This document shows, one piece after another, positions 28,719 to 37,035 of a DNA stretch of 64,000 bases. Below the pieces are notes generated by a model. It made no database searches. It was given only the letters and a program-made list of their open reading frames with translations, and was not told where the DNA came from. Source of the stretch: Alphaproteobacteria bacterium (GTDB lineage Bacteria > Pseudomonadota > Alphaproteobacteria > Micropepsales > Micropepsaceae); assembly GCA_017983635.1 (NCBI GenBank), contig JAGOBA010000002.1, forward strand, positions 186,001-250,000. Reading direction: 5' to 3'. Both the position numbers and the translations under genes were made by a program. Positions within the stretch are counted from its first letter, which is position 1. Every line of letters starts with the position of its first letter.

Positions 28719-28951
28719 TCGATTGGATCGCGTTCTTGCGGGGCCGGTTGATTTCGGCCGTCGAGCATGAAGTCGTGCGGAAACTCATCGAGTGCGGCGA
28801 ACCATTCCTTTGTGGACATTTTGGTCGGCTCGAGCAGGACGCCAAGTCCAACGCGCCGAATCTTGACCTCCGCCCCCTTAAAGCGGAACTCCTTCGGCAA
28901 ACGCACGGCTTGGCTCCGGCCCGACATGAACAGCTTCGCCTTGGCCTCCAC
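28715..28951 (-). CDS. vapB: VapB-type AbrB/SpoVT-fold antitoxin
   Basis: The N-terminal half has the swapped-hairpin DNA-binding signature AKLFMSGRSQAVRLPKEFRF, which lets VapB bind its own operator. The C-terminal half would wrap around VapC and block its active site. The frame opens at a TTG at 28963. However, a GGAGG lying five bases before the GTG at 28951 makes that GTG the better start, giving 78 residues. A palindromic operator and promoter sit directly upstream. Confidence 0.9.
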   Translation of the reverse strand: MEAKAKLFMSGRSQAVRLPKEFRFKGAEVKIRRVGLGVLLEPTKMSTKEWFAALDEFPHDFMLDGRNQPAPQERDPIE

Positions 28952-28967
28952 GAGCACCTCCAATGAG

Positions 28968-29006
28968 ATATATCAATGATATATACCAACTTTCACCGAA
29001 GTTCAA
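28968..29006 (-). promoter_or_regulatory. vapBC promoter and palindromic operator
   Basis: On the minus strand TTGAAC (29006-29001) and TATATC (28983-28978) form a -35/-10 pair with a 17-bp spacer. The -10 is buried in a perfect 17-bp palindrome, ATATATCA-N-TGATATAT (28968-28984). A VapB or VapBC complex bound there would cover the promoter, the usual autorepression of vapBC operons. The -35 lies within the last codons of the upstream flavin oxidoreductase gene. Confidence 0.75.
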
Positions 29007-29971
29007 GCGCCGTTGTACCGCCGCCCAAGCGTGCCGACCGTCTCGTAGAACTCAGCCACCGTCTCGTCGATGATTTGCTTCACCGGCTTCACGCTGTCGA
29101 TACGGCCTGCAACTTGGCCGGAGAGCGCGATGGATGCTTCCATGTCGCCGCCGAAGTACAGGTCCTTCGCCCGCGCGAACTCCGCCATCACCGGCGGACC
29201 TTGATAGGTCGGCACCAACTCGCGCTCGAGCCGAGCCGTCTTCTCCGTCCGAAGCGCACGCAAGGCCGGCCGCGAGAACTGATTGAGGAACACGGTCCCA
29301 GTATCCTCCGCATCGATGATCGCCTGCTTCCAGTTCTGATGCACCGGCGACTCGGCTGCCGAGACCATCCGCGTTCCCATCTGGACGCCCTCAGCACCCA
29401 ACGCAAAGGCAGCCGCCATTGTCCGCCCGCAGGTGATCCCGCCCGCCGCGATGATCGGCACGCCGACCTTCTCGCGTACGAGCGGCAGCAGCACCATCGT
29501 CATCACCGACTGCGGATTCTTGAACCCGCCGCCCTCGCCACCTTCGACAACGAGACCGTCAACACCAGCCTCCACCGCCTTGAGCGCAGCCTTCAGCGTC
29601 GGCACGACGTGAAACACGGTGAGCCCCAAGGCTTTCAACTCGCGGCAAAACTTCCCGGGATCGCCGGCCGAGGTGGTGACGAACGTCACACCCTCCTTCA
29701 CCACCGCATCGTCGACGAACTTCACGATGTTCGGATCCCGCACGAAGGCCAGCGCGATGTTCACCCCGAACGGCTTTGTGGTCAGCCGTTTCATCTTCTT
29801 GATCTCTTCGCGCACCGCGTCGAGCTCGCCTGACGAGGTCTCGATGATTCCAAGCCCACCGGCGTTCGACACGGCGGAGGCGAGCTGTGACCTGGCGATC
29901 CACCCCATCGGCGCCTGCACGATCGGGTAGTCCACCCCCAGCATCTTCGACAAACGATTTTCGATCCGCAT
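29003..29971 (-). CDS. Nitronate monooxygenase-family FMN oxidoreductase
   Basis: This 322-residue TIM-barrel flavoprotein has the family pattern QAPMGWIARSQLASAVSNAG at the N-terminus, the phosphate-binding block EGGEGGG and PIIAAGGITCGRTMAAAFAL followed by GVQMGTRM. Members oxidise nitronates (class I/II nitronate monooxygenases) or act as NAD(P)H:quinone or enoyl reductases, so the exact substrate is open. It starts 5 bases after the PDZ gene stop and is probably cotranscribed with it. Confidence 0.88.
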   Translation of the reverse strand: MRIENRLSKMLGVDYPIVQAPMGWIARSQLASAVSNAGGLGIIETSSGELDAVREEIKKMKRLTTKPFGVNIALAFVRDPNIVKFVDDAVVKEGVTFVTTSAGDPGKFCRELKALGLTVFHVVPTLKAALKAVEAGVDGLVVEGGEGGGFKNPQSVMTMVLLPLVREKVGVPIIAAGGITCGRTMAAAFALGAEGVQMGTRMVSAAESPVHQNWKQAIIDAEDTGTVFLNQFSRPALRALRTEKTARLERELVPTYQGPPVMAEFARAKDLYFGGDMEASIALSGQVAGRIDSVKPVKQIIDETVAEFYETVGTLGRRYNGA

Positions 29972-29976
29972 GGCCG

Positions 29977-30339
29977 CTACCCCTTCCTAACCGTCCGTTT
30001 CACCTTGACGACGCGGACTTCCGCCTGACCGCGCAGCACGATAAGTTCAGCCACACTCCCCCGCGGCCCGTCCAACCCGCGCGCGAAAAAGTAGAACGGC
30101 GCTGACGTCGCGGAATACGTGCCGTTCAGGGCCAGAATTTGATCGCCAATCTTCACCCCGGCCAACGCTGCCGGACCAGCCTTGTCGACCTTGTCGATCT
30201 TCGGAAACGGCTCTGCGTCCGCCATCGTTGCGCCGATCCCATAGAGGTCGTAGGGCGGGGGCACGTCGGCACCGGCCGGAAGCACAACGGCTGCCGAGAC
30301 GCCGGCAAGCAGCACCAGGAACGCGACAAAGCGCATCAT
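29977..30339 (-). CDS. Exported PDZ-domain protein
   Basis: This 120-residue periplasmic protein has a signal peptide (residues 1-24, ending PAGADVPP) followed by a single PDZ-like domain. The domain shows IDKVDKAGPAALAGVKIGD, with the carboxylate-loop and helix pattern typical of substrate-binding PDZ modules, then the strand QILALNG. No protease domain is attached. The start at 30339 is backed by GGAGAGAC upstream; a longer frame to 30429 lacks signal character. Confidence 0.8.
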   Translation of the reverse strand: MMRFVAFLVLLAGVSAAVVLPAGADVPPPYDLYGIGATMADAEPFPKIDKVDKAGPAALAGVKIGDQILALNGTYSATSAPFYFFARGLDGPRGSVAELIVLRGQAEVRVVKVKRTVRKG

Positions 30340-30443
30340 CGTCTCTCCAAAGGTCGAACGCGGGCGGAACAATACCCCGACACGACGTATTTGATACCCG
30401 CGCAGCATTGGCACCGACCCGGGCCTCATGCAATCCTTCGCCC

Positions 30444-30668
30444 ATGGGGAACATCGAGACCGTCACGGCCATACTTCAAGGCGTTGCGCTTTACGGAGCC
30501 GCAGGGCTGCTGTTCGCACTGCTTTTTCTCAGCCTAGGTCTTCGCCGTATCGACAACGGCGCCAAGGGCGCAGGCGTCGGTTTTCGACTTCTAATCCTCC
30601 CGGGCCTCATCGCCCTCTGGCCCGTTATGCTCATCCGCTGGCTCGCCGGCGGACAACCGCACGGATAG
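30444..30668 (+). CDS. Small two-helix membrane protein, first gene of the ferric-reductase/Rieske operon
   Basis: This 74-residue protein has two hydrophobic helices (about residues 11-31 and 47-68) separated by a basic, glycine-rich loop (LRRIDNGAKGAG). Its second half, RLLILPGLIALWPVMLIRW, is a striking block that I believe recurs in small proteins beside similar redox operons. The next gene begins 3 bp after its stop. It is probably a subunit or assembly factor of the membrane redox complex encoded downstream. The ribosome-binding site is weak. Confidence 0.7.
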   Translation: MGNIETVTAILQGVALYGAAGLLFALLFLSLGLRRIDNGAKGAGVGFRLLILPGLIALWPVMLIRWLAGGQPHG

Positions 30669-30671
30669 CCC

Positions 30672-30788
30672 ATGCGACTCTGGCAGCGCCGTGCTCACCC
30701 CTGGATCTGGCTCGCCGTCGCGGCGGTCGCAACCGTCGTACTCGTCACGCTTGTGCAGCACGAACCCGGCCTCTTGGACCTGAGATAG
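30672..30788 (+). CDS. 38-residue single-helix membrane peptide
   Basis: The reading frame from the ATG at 30672 to TAG at 30786-30788 encodes a basic head (MRLWQRRAHPW), one helix (residues 11-28) and a short acidic tail (QHEPGLLDLR). It fits exactly between its neighbours, with 3 bp on each side, which is the best evidence that it is real. Tiny single-helix subunits are common in membrane redox complexes, and that role is inferred here. Confidence 0.65.
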   Translation: MRLWQRRAHPWIWLAVAAVATVVLVTLVQHEPGLLDLR

Positions 30789-30791
30789 CGC

Positions 30792-31838
30792 ATGGCCGCG
30801 ACCTACAAACCCGTCCTCTGGAACAAGCACAAGCGCGTCTACGACGCCGTCTTGCTTGCAGGTATTTTGGCCTATCTCGCGATCTTTACCGCCATCGGCT
30901 ACGCGACAAGCGACAGTGCCAACACGTCGATGGAAATCCTGATCATCAGCGCGCTCGGCGCCTGCGCCTTCTTCATGCTGCACATCGTGCTCGCCATGGG
31001 GCCGCTCGCACGACTATCGCCAAAATTCTTGCCACTGCTCTACAACCGCCGCCACTTCGGCGTAGCACTCTTCATCATCGCGCTCGCGCACGCCGCACTC
31101 GCCACCGTCTGGTACCATGGCTACGGCGTCATCAATCCACTGGTCTCCCTCTTCGTTTCGAACCCGCGCTACGACGCCATCGGCGCCTTCCCGTTTGAGA
31201 GCCTGGGCGTCCTGGGTCTCATGGTTCTCTTCCTGATGGCGGCGACCAGCCACGACTTCTGGCTTAACAACCTGTCGCCGGCGGTATGGAAGACGCTGCA
31301 CATGCTGATCTACCCGGCCTATGGCAGCATCGTGCTTCACGTCCTGCTCGGCGCCGCCAGCGGCCATGGCGGCAGCCCGCTCTACGTCGCCGCCGTCGCC
31401 ATCGGCTTTGTCACCATCGCGGGCCTGCACCTCACCGCCGCGATCGTCCAAGCTGGCCGCGACGCCGCGACACGCCGCAAGCCCGACCAAGACTGGATCG
31501 ACGCCGGCCTCGCAAGCGATATCCCCGAGAAGCGCGCCCGCCGCATCACAACGCCCTTAGGCCAACAGATCGCGATCTTCCGCTATGACGGTAAAGTCTC
31601 CGCCGTCTCAAACGTCTGCGCCCACCAAATGGGCCCTCTCGCAGAGGGCTGCATCATCGACGGCCTCGTCACCTGCCCGTGGCATGGCTGGCAATACGAC
31701 CCAAGAACCGGCCGCTCGCCCGCGCCCTACACGGAGAAAGTGGACACCTTCGCAGTGCGTGTGAAAGACGGCCGCGTCTTCGTCTCACCGAGGCCGAACC
31801 CCAAAGGCACGCCGTCCGAACCGGCGGCGATCGGGTGA
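30792..31838 (+). CDS. Ferric-reductase-like membrane domain fused to a Rieske [2Fe-2S] domain
   Basis: This 348-residue protein joins two electron-transfer modules. Residues 1-225 form six or seven membrane helices of the ferric-reductase/MsrQ type, with histidines for b hemes in FFMLHIV, IALAHAALATVWYH, TLHMLIY and GSIVLHVLLG, plus the family's RRHFG turn. Residues 240-335 form a Rieske domain with cluster ligands Cys276, His278, Cys295 and His298 (CAHQMG and CPWHGW). The Rieske part follows the last helix and probably lies on the cytoplasmic side, though topology needs testing. The partner redox couple is unknown. Confidence 0.85.
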   Translation: MAATYKPVLWNKHKRVYDAVLLAGILAYLAIFTAIGYATSDSANTSMEILIISALGACAFFMLHIVLAMGPLARLSPKFLPLLYNRRHFGVALFIIALAHAALATVWYHGYGVINPLVSLFVSNPRYDAIGAFPFESLGVLGLMVLFLMAATSHDFWLNNLSPAVWKTLHMLIYPAYGSIVLHVLLGAASGHGGSPLYVAAVAIGFVTIAGLHLTAAIVQAGRDAATRRKPDQDWIDAGLASDIPEKRARRITTPLGQQIAIFRYDGKVSAVSNVCAHQMGPLAEGCIIDGLVTCPWHGWQYDPRTGRSPAPYTEKVDTFAVRVKDGRVFVSPRPNPKGTPSEPAAIG

Positions 31839-31842
31839 ACCA

Positions 31843-32586
31843 ATGAGCGAGCAACCAAACAATTTCTACGTCGGCTACCTCGCCCTCCCGCGCGGCCTTC
31901 GCCTCACCCTCGCAGCGCTCGTCGTCACGCTCTTCGCCCTCGTTGCCTTCGACGCCTGGTTGGTCGCGACACTACAGCCTGATGCGGGCGACGGCCGCTG
32001 GGCCGAAACGCCGACCGAGTTCGTCGGTACGCTCACGCGCGATCCCTACCCCACGCTGCGCGTCGTCAAGAACGGTACCGTCAAAACCTATGTCGTGATT
32101 TCCGATGAGAAGCGCGGCGCCGAAGCCGCCCTTGCGAAGTTCCCTGACGGCACCTCGATCAAACTGCAAGGCTACGAAATCGAGCGCGCCGCGGTCGGCA
32201 TGATCCAACTTGCCGCCACCGACATGTCTTCCGCCGACTCCGCACCCGTCGCCGCGCCAGCGCGCGAAATCCACGGCCGTGCCACGCTGAGGGGCGAAAT
32301 CGTCGATTCCAAATGCTGGCTCGGCGTCATGCGCCCGGGCGACGGTAACATCCACAAGGCCTGCGCCAGCCTCTGCATCCGCGGCGGCATCCCGCCGATG
32401 TTCGTAACCCGCGGGCAGAATGTCCCGCCCGTGATGCTGCTCACAACCTTTGACGGCAGCGCCGTACCGCCCGAACGCATCCTCGACCACGTGGCCGATG
32501 CCGTAGAACTCTCCGGCATCATCGAAAAGCGCGGCGACATCTCGGTCTTCAAGGCCGACCTCGCGACCTTGAAGCGAACCGAGTAA
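31843..32586 (+). CDS. Single-pass membrane protein with conserved cysteine motif, partner of the Rieske fusion
   Basis: This 247-residue protein has one membrane helix (about residues 18-43) and a soluble part. After a small beta-rich region there is a distinctive block with Cys158 (DSKCWLGVMRPG), His172, Cys174 and Cys178 (HKACASLCIRGGIPP). That spacing could bind a metal or heme or form a redox disulfide. It starts 4 bp after the Rieske fusion gene. I know of no assigned function; the conserved cysteines and operon position suggest a redox partner. Confidence 0.7.
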   Translation: MSEQPNNFYVGYLALPRGLRLTLAALVVTLFALVAFDAWLVATLQPDAGDGRWAETPTEFVGTLTRDPYPTLRVVKNGTVKTYVVISDEKRGAEAALAKFPDGTSIKLQGYEIERAAVGMIQLAATDMSSADSAPVAAPAREIHGRATLRGEIVDSKCWLGVMRPGDGNIHKACASLCIRGGIPPMFVTRGQNVPPVMLLTTFDGSAVPPERILDHVADAVELSGIIEKRGDISVFKADLATLKRTE

Positions 32587-32625
32587 CCATTGACGCGCGC
32601 CGCAAAACGCCCGATGTCTTCGCCC

Positions 32626-32940
32626 ATGAAACGGTTCAGCGTCCTCATCGCCGCGTGCCTCGCCTTGGCCGCCTGCGACAATTCCCAGCCGAAGCAACCG
32701 GCCGCCGGTCAAAGCCCGCCGGTGCGCACCGCCTGCACCACGCCCGAGCAAGCGGGCCTCAAAGCGCAAGACATCACCAACAAGCTCGTCGAAGCCCGCA
32801 AGCAAGGCAAAATCACGCCCGACCAATACGTCGTCTTCAACAACACGATGAGTGACGGCTTCCGCGCCTGGGCCGAACGCCAAGACCTTAAAGCCTACTG
32901 CGCAGCCTTGAACCGCGTCGTCACCGACGCCGGCCTCTGA
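32626..32940 (+). CDS. Small lipoprotein, unknown function
   Basis: This 104-residue protein has a lipoprotein signal with lipobox LAAC (MKRFSVLIAACLALAAC), then a proline-rich linker and a helical domain (TPEQAGLKAQDITNKLVEAR) with two cysteines. The start at 32626 places the signal peptide correctly; an in-frame ATG or TTG upstream would bury it. It follows the Rieske operon by 39 bp and may share its transcript, but no functional link is visible. Confidence 0.75.
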   Translation: MKRFSVLIAACLALAACDNSQPKQPAAGQSPPVRTACTTPEQAGLKAQDITNKLVEARKQGKITPDQYVVFNNTMSDGFRAWAERQDLKAYCAALNRVVTDAGL

Positions 32941-33015
32941 GATTTGACGGCAGTTTGCGGAGTGCGCGAACGCACGCCGCAAGTCACTCATGGCTCACCA
33001 ATCAAGGAGCCAACG

Positions 33016-33483
33016 ATGAACTTCCAAATCTCGGGCTTGAGCCCCGCACCGTTCGAGCATCTATTTGGACTGAGCGACGAGGAACTTAAGCACTACAACG
33101 CCAAACGCTATGTCGCCGAGACGAAACCCGGCTTCCCCTGTCGCATCACGCTCGAAGACGCCGAACCCGGTGAGACACTCTTGCTGGTCCCGCACGCCCA
33201 TCAAACGTCGGCGACAGCCTACGCCTCCAAGGGACCGATCTTCGTGCGCGAGTGCAACCGCCCCACGGCAAAGCACATGAACGAAATCCCAGATCAGCTG
33301 AAGGTGCGCCTGATGTCCCTTCGCGCTTATGACAAGACCGGCATGATTCTCGACGCCGACATGGTCGACGGCAAAGACCTTCAGCCGTTGATCGAGCGCT
33401 TCTTCGCCAACCGCGACGTCGCCTATGTCCACGCCCACTTCGCGCGCCGGGGTTGCTACGCCGCACTGATTGAGCGCGCCTAA
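33016..33483 (+). CDS. DUF1203-family protein
   Basis: This 155-residue cytoplasmic protein matches DUF1203 in its conserved FPCRITLEDAEPGE, the histidine-rich VPHAHQT and the C-terminal YVHAHFARRGCYAALIER. Function is unknown. A clear ribosome-binding site (AAGGAG) precedes the ATG at 33016. It is convergent with the acetyltransferase gene, with three bases between stops. Confidence 0.88.
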   Translation: MNFQISGLSPAPFEHLFGLSDEELKHYNAKRYVAETKPGFPCRITLEDAEPGETLLLVPHAHQTSATAYASKGPIFVRECNRPTAKHMNEIPDQLKVRLMSLRAYDKTGMILDADMVDGKDLQPLIERFFANRDVAYVHAHFARRGCYAALIERA

Positions 33484-33486
33484 GCG

Positions 33487-34293
33487 CTACACGAAGTTCT
33501 TCTCCATCCATGTAGCGCCAAATCCGGCGAACGCGGCCGCGCCGATCAACTCGCTCGCCGCGCGGCCAACGACGCCGGTCTGGGCGGCACCTGTTGCCAA
33601 GTAAGCTCTAGTGATCAGCCCAAAATAGTCCTCACCTGACCACGCCGCGATGCCTTCGGAGTCATCAAGACACTCGATCCATACATGTTGCGGCCCAGTG
33701 GCGCCGGCCACCACATAGTCCCATCGCGTCCGGCGCTTGTCGGGCACGCGCGCAAGATACTCGGCGTAGTGGAGCACGGTGACCGTGTTCGGATCCGCAC
33801 CGAGCCGCAGGACCTTCCCGCCCCAATCGCAAAGCTTCTGCAGCGGCGAACCCGGCCCGTAGTAATCGTTCCACGGTTGATCGCGCAGAAGCTCCGCGGC
33901 ACGCCGACCGCGCGCTGCGAAACGGCCGCTCGGATTCTCACTCAACAGCGTCCCTGGCGCGGTGCGAAACTGTTCCGCGAACCACCCAACTTCAGGCAAG
34001 ACGCTCGCAGTCCGCCCATCAAGCGGTGGCGTCCCGGCGAGCAACCCGGCGCGCTCCTCAACTGGCTTCGTATTGACCCAGTCGTAGGCATAGTCGCTGC
34101 CCAAAATCATCATCAGCGTGCCGTCAGAGCCGACCGCGGACTCGAGCGCGCTCAGCAGCAGCGCTGGCCCACCCGCGCCAAACTGACTGCGCGCGAGGCC
34201 AACCTTGCGCAGCGAAATGTGCACCATCACCAAATCGCCGCCGCGAACACCCAACGCCGCCAGGTCGCGTTGCAGGCTCGCCAGGTCAATCAC
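33487..34293 (-). CDS. Aminoglycoside N3-acetyltransferase family protein (AAC(3)-like)
   Basis: This 268-residue protein has the AAC(3) layout. The N-terminal LGVRGGDLVMVHISLRKVG binds acetyl-CoA. An AVGSDGTLMM strand, ENPSGRFAARG, and the later catalytic region with LRLGADPNTVTVLHYAE follow in family order. Close relatives acetylate the 3-amino group of 2-deoxystreptamine antibiotics, but many chromosomal members act on other amines. Resistance should not be assumed from sequence. It stands alone with no mobile element nearby. Confidence 0.85.
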   Translation of the reverse strand: MIDLASLQRDLAALGVRGGDLVMVHISLRKVGLARSQFGAGGPALLLSALESAVGSDGTLMMILGSDYAYDWVNTKPVEERAGLLAGTPPLDGRTASVLPEVGWFAEQFRTAPGTLLSENPSGRFAARGRRAAELLRDQPWNDYYGPGSPLQKLCDWGGKVLRLGADPNTVTVLHYAEYLARVPDKRRTRWDYVVAGATGPQHVWIECLDDSEGIAAWSGEDYFGLITRAYLATGAAQTGVVGRAASELIGAAAFAGFGATWMEKNFV

Positions 34294-34336
34294 GCTTGCC
34301 TCCGTCGTTTAGGCGCGGCAGCTTTCGCGAGCGCCG

Positions 34337-35386
34337 TCACTCCGCCGCTTCCTTCGCGAGCAACACCTTCTTGCGCTTCACGCCAAAAGCATAGCCGCCG
34401 ACCCCGCCGTCGCTCGCCACCACGCGATGGCACGGAATCGCCACCGCAATTTTGTTGGCGCCGCAAGCGTTCGCCACCGCGCGGGTCGCGCTCGGCTCGC
34501 CGATCGCCTTAGCGATCGCGCCATAGCTGCGTGTCTCGCCTGCCGGAATCTTGCGCAGCGCCTGCCACACACGCTCCTGAAAGGCGGTGCCGCGAATATC
34601 GAGCGGCAAATCGAGCGCGCCCGCCGGCTCCTCCACCAACGCAACCACGCGCTTCAACGCACCGCCGAGCGCATCCTCCGCCTCGACCAGCCGCGCCTTA
34701 GGAAATCGCGCTTGCACCGCCTCGCGCGCCGCCGTCGCACTATCGCCGAACGCGAGCGCACAAAGCCCGCGCTCGCTCATCGCAATTCCGACGAACCCAA
34801 GCGAACACCGCGCCACCGCCGCCTTCAGCGTCAACGCAGCGCCGCCGGACTTCACGTCGCGCGGCTTCGCCCCAAGCCGCCGGCTCGCCTCGTAGGCACG
34901 GCTCGACGCATTGAACCCCGCATCATAAAGCGCCGCCGTCACCGTCTCGCCGCCCTTCAACCGCTCTCGAAACTTCTCGACGCGCTTCGCGAGCGCATAC
35001 TGCTTCGGCGACAATCCCGTCGCCTGTTTGAACAGCTTGTGAAACCGCCCCTCGCTGAACCCCGCCGCCTTCGCCAGCGCCGCCACACTCGGCACCTTCT
35101 CGTCGCGCTCAAGCTTACGGCAAGCCTCGGTCACCACCTTCGCAATCCGAACCCCCTGCGCCGGCTCATCCGGCTTGCACCGCAAACACGCGCGATACCC
35201 AGCCGTACGAGCTTCACCAATCGTATCGAAGAACTCGACATTCTCGCGCTTCGGCGGCCGCGCCGGGCATCCCGGCCGGCAATAAATCCCGGTGGTCTTC
35301 ACCGCGATAATGAAGTGCCCCTCGGCGCCGGCATCGCGCGTCTCGAACGCCCGATACCGCGCCGCGTCGCTGGCGTAGCTGCTCAT
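34337..35386 (-). CDS. ada: Ada: methylphosphotriester sensor and O6-alkylguanine-DNA alkyltransferase
   Basis: This 349-residue protein has the three Ada parts. The zinc domain (residues 1-75) has GIYCRPGCPARPP and CLRCKP, including the methyl-accepting cysteine. An AraC-type helix-turn-helix region covers about residues 85-175. The C-terminal alkyltransferase has IPCHRVV with its active-site cysteine. It repairs alkylated DNA and, once methylated at the first cysteine, activates repair genes. The start at 35386 (MSSYASDAARYRAFE) matches family N-termini better than one eight codons upstream. Confidence 0.95.
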   Translation of the reverse strand: MSSYASDAARYRAFETRDAGAEGHFIIAVKTTGIYCRPGCPARPPKRENVEFFDTIGEARTAGYRACLRCKPDEPAQGVRIAKVVTEACRKLERDEKVPSVAALAKAAGFSEGRFHKLFKQATGLSPKQYALAKRVEKFRERLKGGETVTAALYDAGFNASSRAYEASRRLGAKPRDVKSGGAALTLKAAVARCSLGFVGIAMSERGLCALAFGDSATAAREAVQARFPKARLVEAEDALGGALKRVVALVEEPAGALDLPLDIRGTAFQERVWQALRKIPAGETRSYGAIAKAIGEPSATRAVANACGANKIAVAIPCHRVVASDGGVGGYAFGVKRKKVLLAKEAAE

Positions 35387-35487
35387 TGACTCAGTTCCAT
35401 GGCTCAACATCTCAAGTCCCCGCTAAACTGCAAGGCTCGAAAATGGCCAAGCGGCGGGCATCGAGCACCCCGCTTCCTGCCCTCAAA

Positions 35488-37035
35488 TCAAGGCCGATAC
35501 CCCGTCGCCCGCATGCCCGGCGTCCGCAGCGGCGCGGCCAAGTTCGCGAACTCGCACAGCACCGTGCGCGTATCGCGCGGATCGATGATCTCCTCGATCC
35601 CGAATTTCTCCGCCGTGCGAAACGGCGAGCGCACGCGGTTGAGCCGCTCGTCGATCTCCGCCCGCAACTTCACCGGATCGTCCGACGCCTCCAGATCGCG
35701 CCGATAGGCCGCCTCGATCCCGCCCTCAAGCGGCAGCGAGCCCCAATCGCCCGACGGCCACGCATAGCGAAACGGCAAGCGCGACGCGTTGCTCATCGCG
35801 GCACCAGCAACCCCGAACGCCTTGCGCACCAGGATCGTGCACCACGGCCCCGTCGCCTGATAGATCGCGGTCAGCGCCCGCGCGCCGTGCCGGATCGTTG
35901 CCGCCTGCTCGGCCTCAAGCCCGATGCGAAACCCCGGTATGTCGACGAAATGCACGACCGGCAGATGAAACGTTTCCGCAAAATCGAGAAAGCGCACAAC
36001 CTTCAAACTCGATTCCGCCGTCCACGCACCGCCGTAAACGTAGGGATCGCTGGCCAGCACCGCGACCGGCCAACCGTCGAGCCGCGCCAACCCGCAAATC
36101 GAAGAGCGCCCATGCTGGCGCCCGATCTCGAAGAACGAACCCTTATCGACGGTCGCCTCCACGATGGAGCGCATCTTGTAAACCTGACGGCGCGACTGCG
36201 GCACGATCTTGATCAGCGCCTCTTCGCGCCGCGCCGGATCGTCCGTTTGCGGCCCGCGTGGCGGCACGTCGAAAACCGACGATGGCAGATAGGACAAGAA
36301 TCGCCGTGCCCGTGCAAAGCCCTCTGCCTCACTGTCCACCTCATCGTCGACCGCGCCGTTTTTCGCGTGGATCGACGATCCGCCGAGTTCCTCTTTCGTC
36401 AAATCTTCGCCGATCTGCTTCACGACCGGCGGTCCGGCGGTGAACATCTGCGCCGTGCCTTTGACGATCATCGAATAGTGGCTGGTCACCACGCGCGCGG
36501 CACCAAGCCCCGCAACGCTTCCAAGCGCCAACGACACCACTGGCACCATCGCAAGATTGGCCACCACAGTGTCCCACGCCGGATTCGCGGGCACATAGGT
36601 AAAGCCGCTCTGTTCGTAGGTCTTGACCGAACCGCCGCCGCCCGACCCGTCGATCAGACGGATGATCGGCAGACGCAGCTCGTGCGCCATCCGCTCCGCG
36701 ACTTCTTGCTTGCGCTTGCCCGCCACGTCGGCCGAACCGCCGCGCACCGTGAAGTCGTCACCGGCAACAACGACCGGCCGCCCCTCGATCAACCCGCGCC
36801 CGAAGATAAAGGGCACCGGCACGAAGCCGGTCATCTCGCCGCTCGGTCCGTACTCGGCCGAACCGGTGATCGAACCCACTTCGTGAAACGAACCCGGATC
36901 AAGCAGCGCATCGACCCGCTCGCGCACCGTGAGCTTTCCCAAAGAGCGGTGCTTCGCAACCCGCTCCTCGCCGCCCATCTCCCGCGCCAACGCTTGGCGC
37001 CGGCGCAATTCCTCTGTGTCCTTCTCCCAGCTCAT
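35488..37035 (-). CDS. Acyl-CoA carboxylase, carboxyltransferase subunit
   Basis: This 515-residue protein has both crotonase-like halves of biotin-dependent carboxyltransferases. The N half has KLTVRERVDALLDPGSF, then DGSGGGGSV. The C half has FVDIPGFRIGLEAEQAATIRHGA and the block VRKAFGVAGAAM. It transfers CO2 from carboxybiotin to an acyl-CoA such as propionyl-, acetyl- or geranyl-CoA. No biotin carboxylase or biotin carrier gene is in this window, so it must share one from elsewhere or act on another substrate. Its start overlaps the P450 stop by 4 nt. Confidence 0.92.
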   Translation of the reverse strand: MSWEKDTEELRRRQALAREMGGEERVAKHRSLGKLTVRERVDALLDPGSFHEVGSITGSAEYGPSGEMTGFVPVPFIFGRGLIEGRPVVVAGDDFTVRGGSADVAGKRKQEVAERMAHELRLPIIRLIDGSGGGGSVKTYEQSGFTYVPANPAWDTVVANLAMVPVVSLALGSVAGLGAARVVTSHYSMIVKGTAQMFTAGPPVVKQIGEDLTKEELGGSSIHAKNGAVDDEVDSEAEGFARARRFLSYLPSSVFDVPPRGPQTDDPARREEALIKIVPQSRRQVYKMRSIVEATVDKGSFFEIGRQHGRSSICGLARLDGWPVAVLASDPYVYGGAWTAESSLKVVRFLDFAETFHLPVVHFVDIPGFRIGLEAEQAATIRHGARALTAIYQATGPWCTILVRKAFGVAGAAMSNASRLPFRYAWPSGDWGSLPLEGGIEAAYRRDLEASDDPVKLRAEIDERLNRVRSPFRTAEKFGIEEIIDPRDTRTVLCEFANLAAPLRTPGMRATGYRP

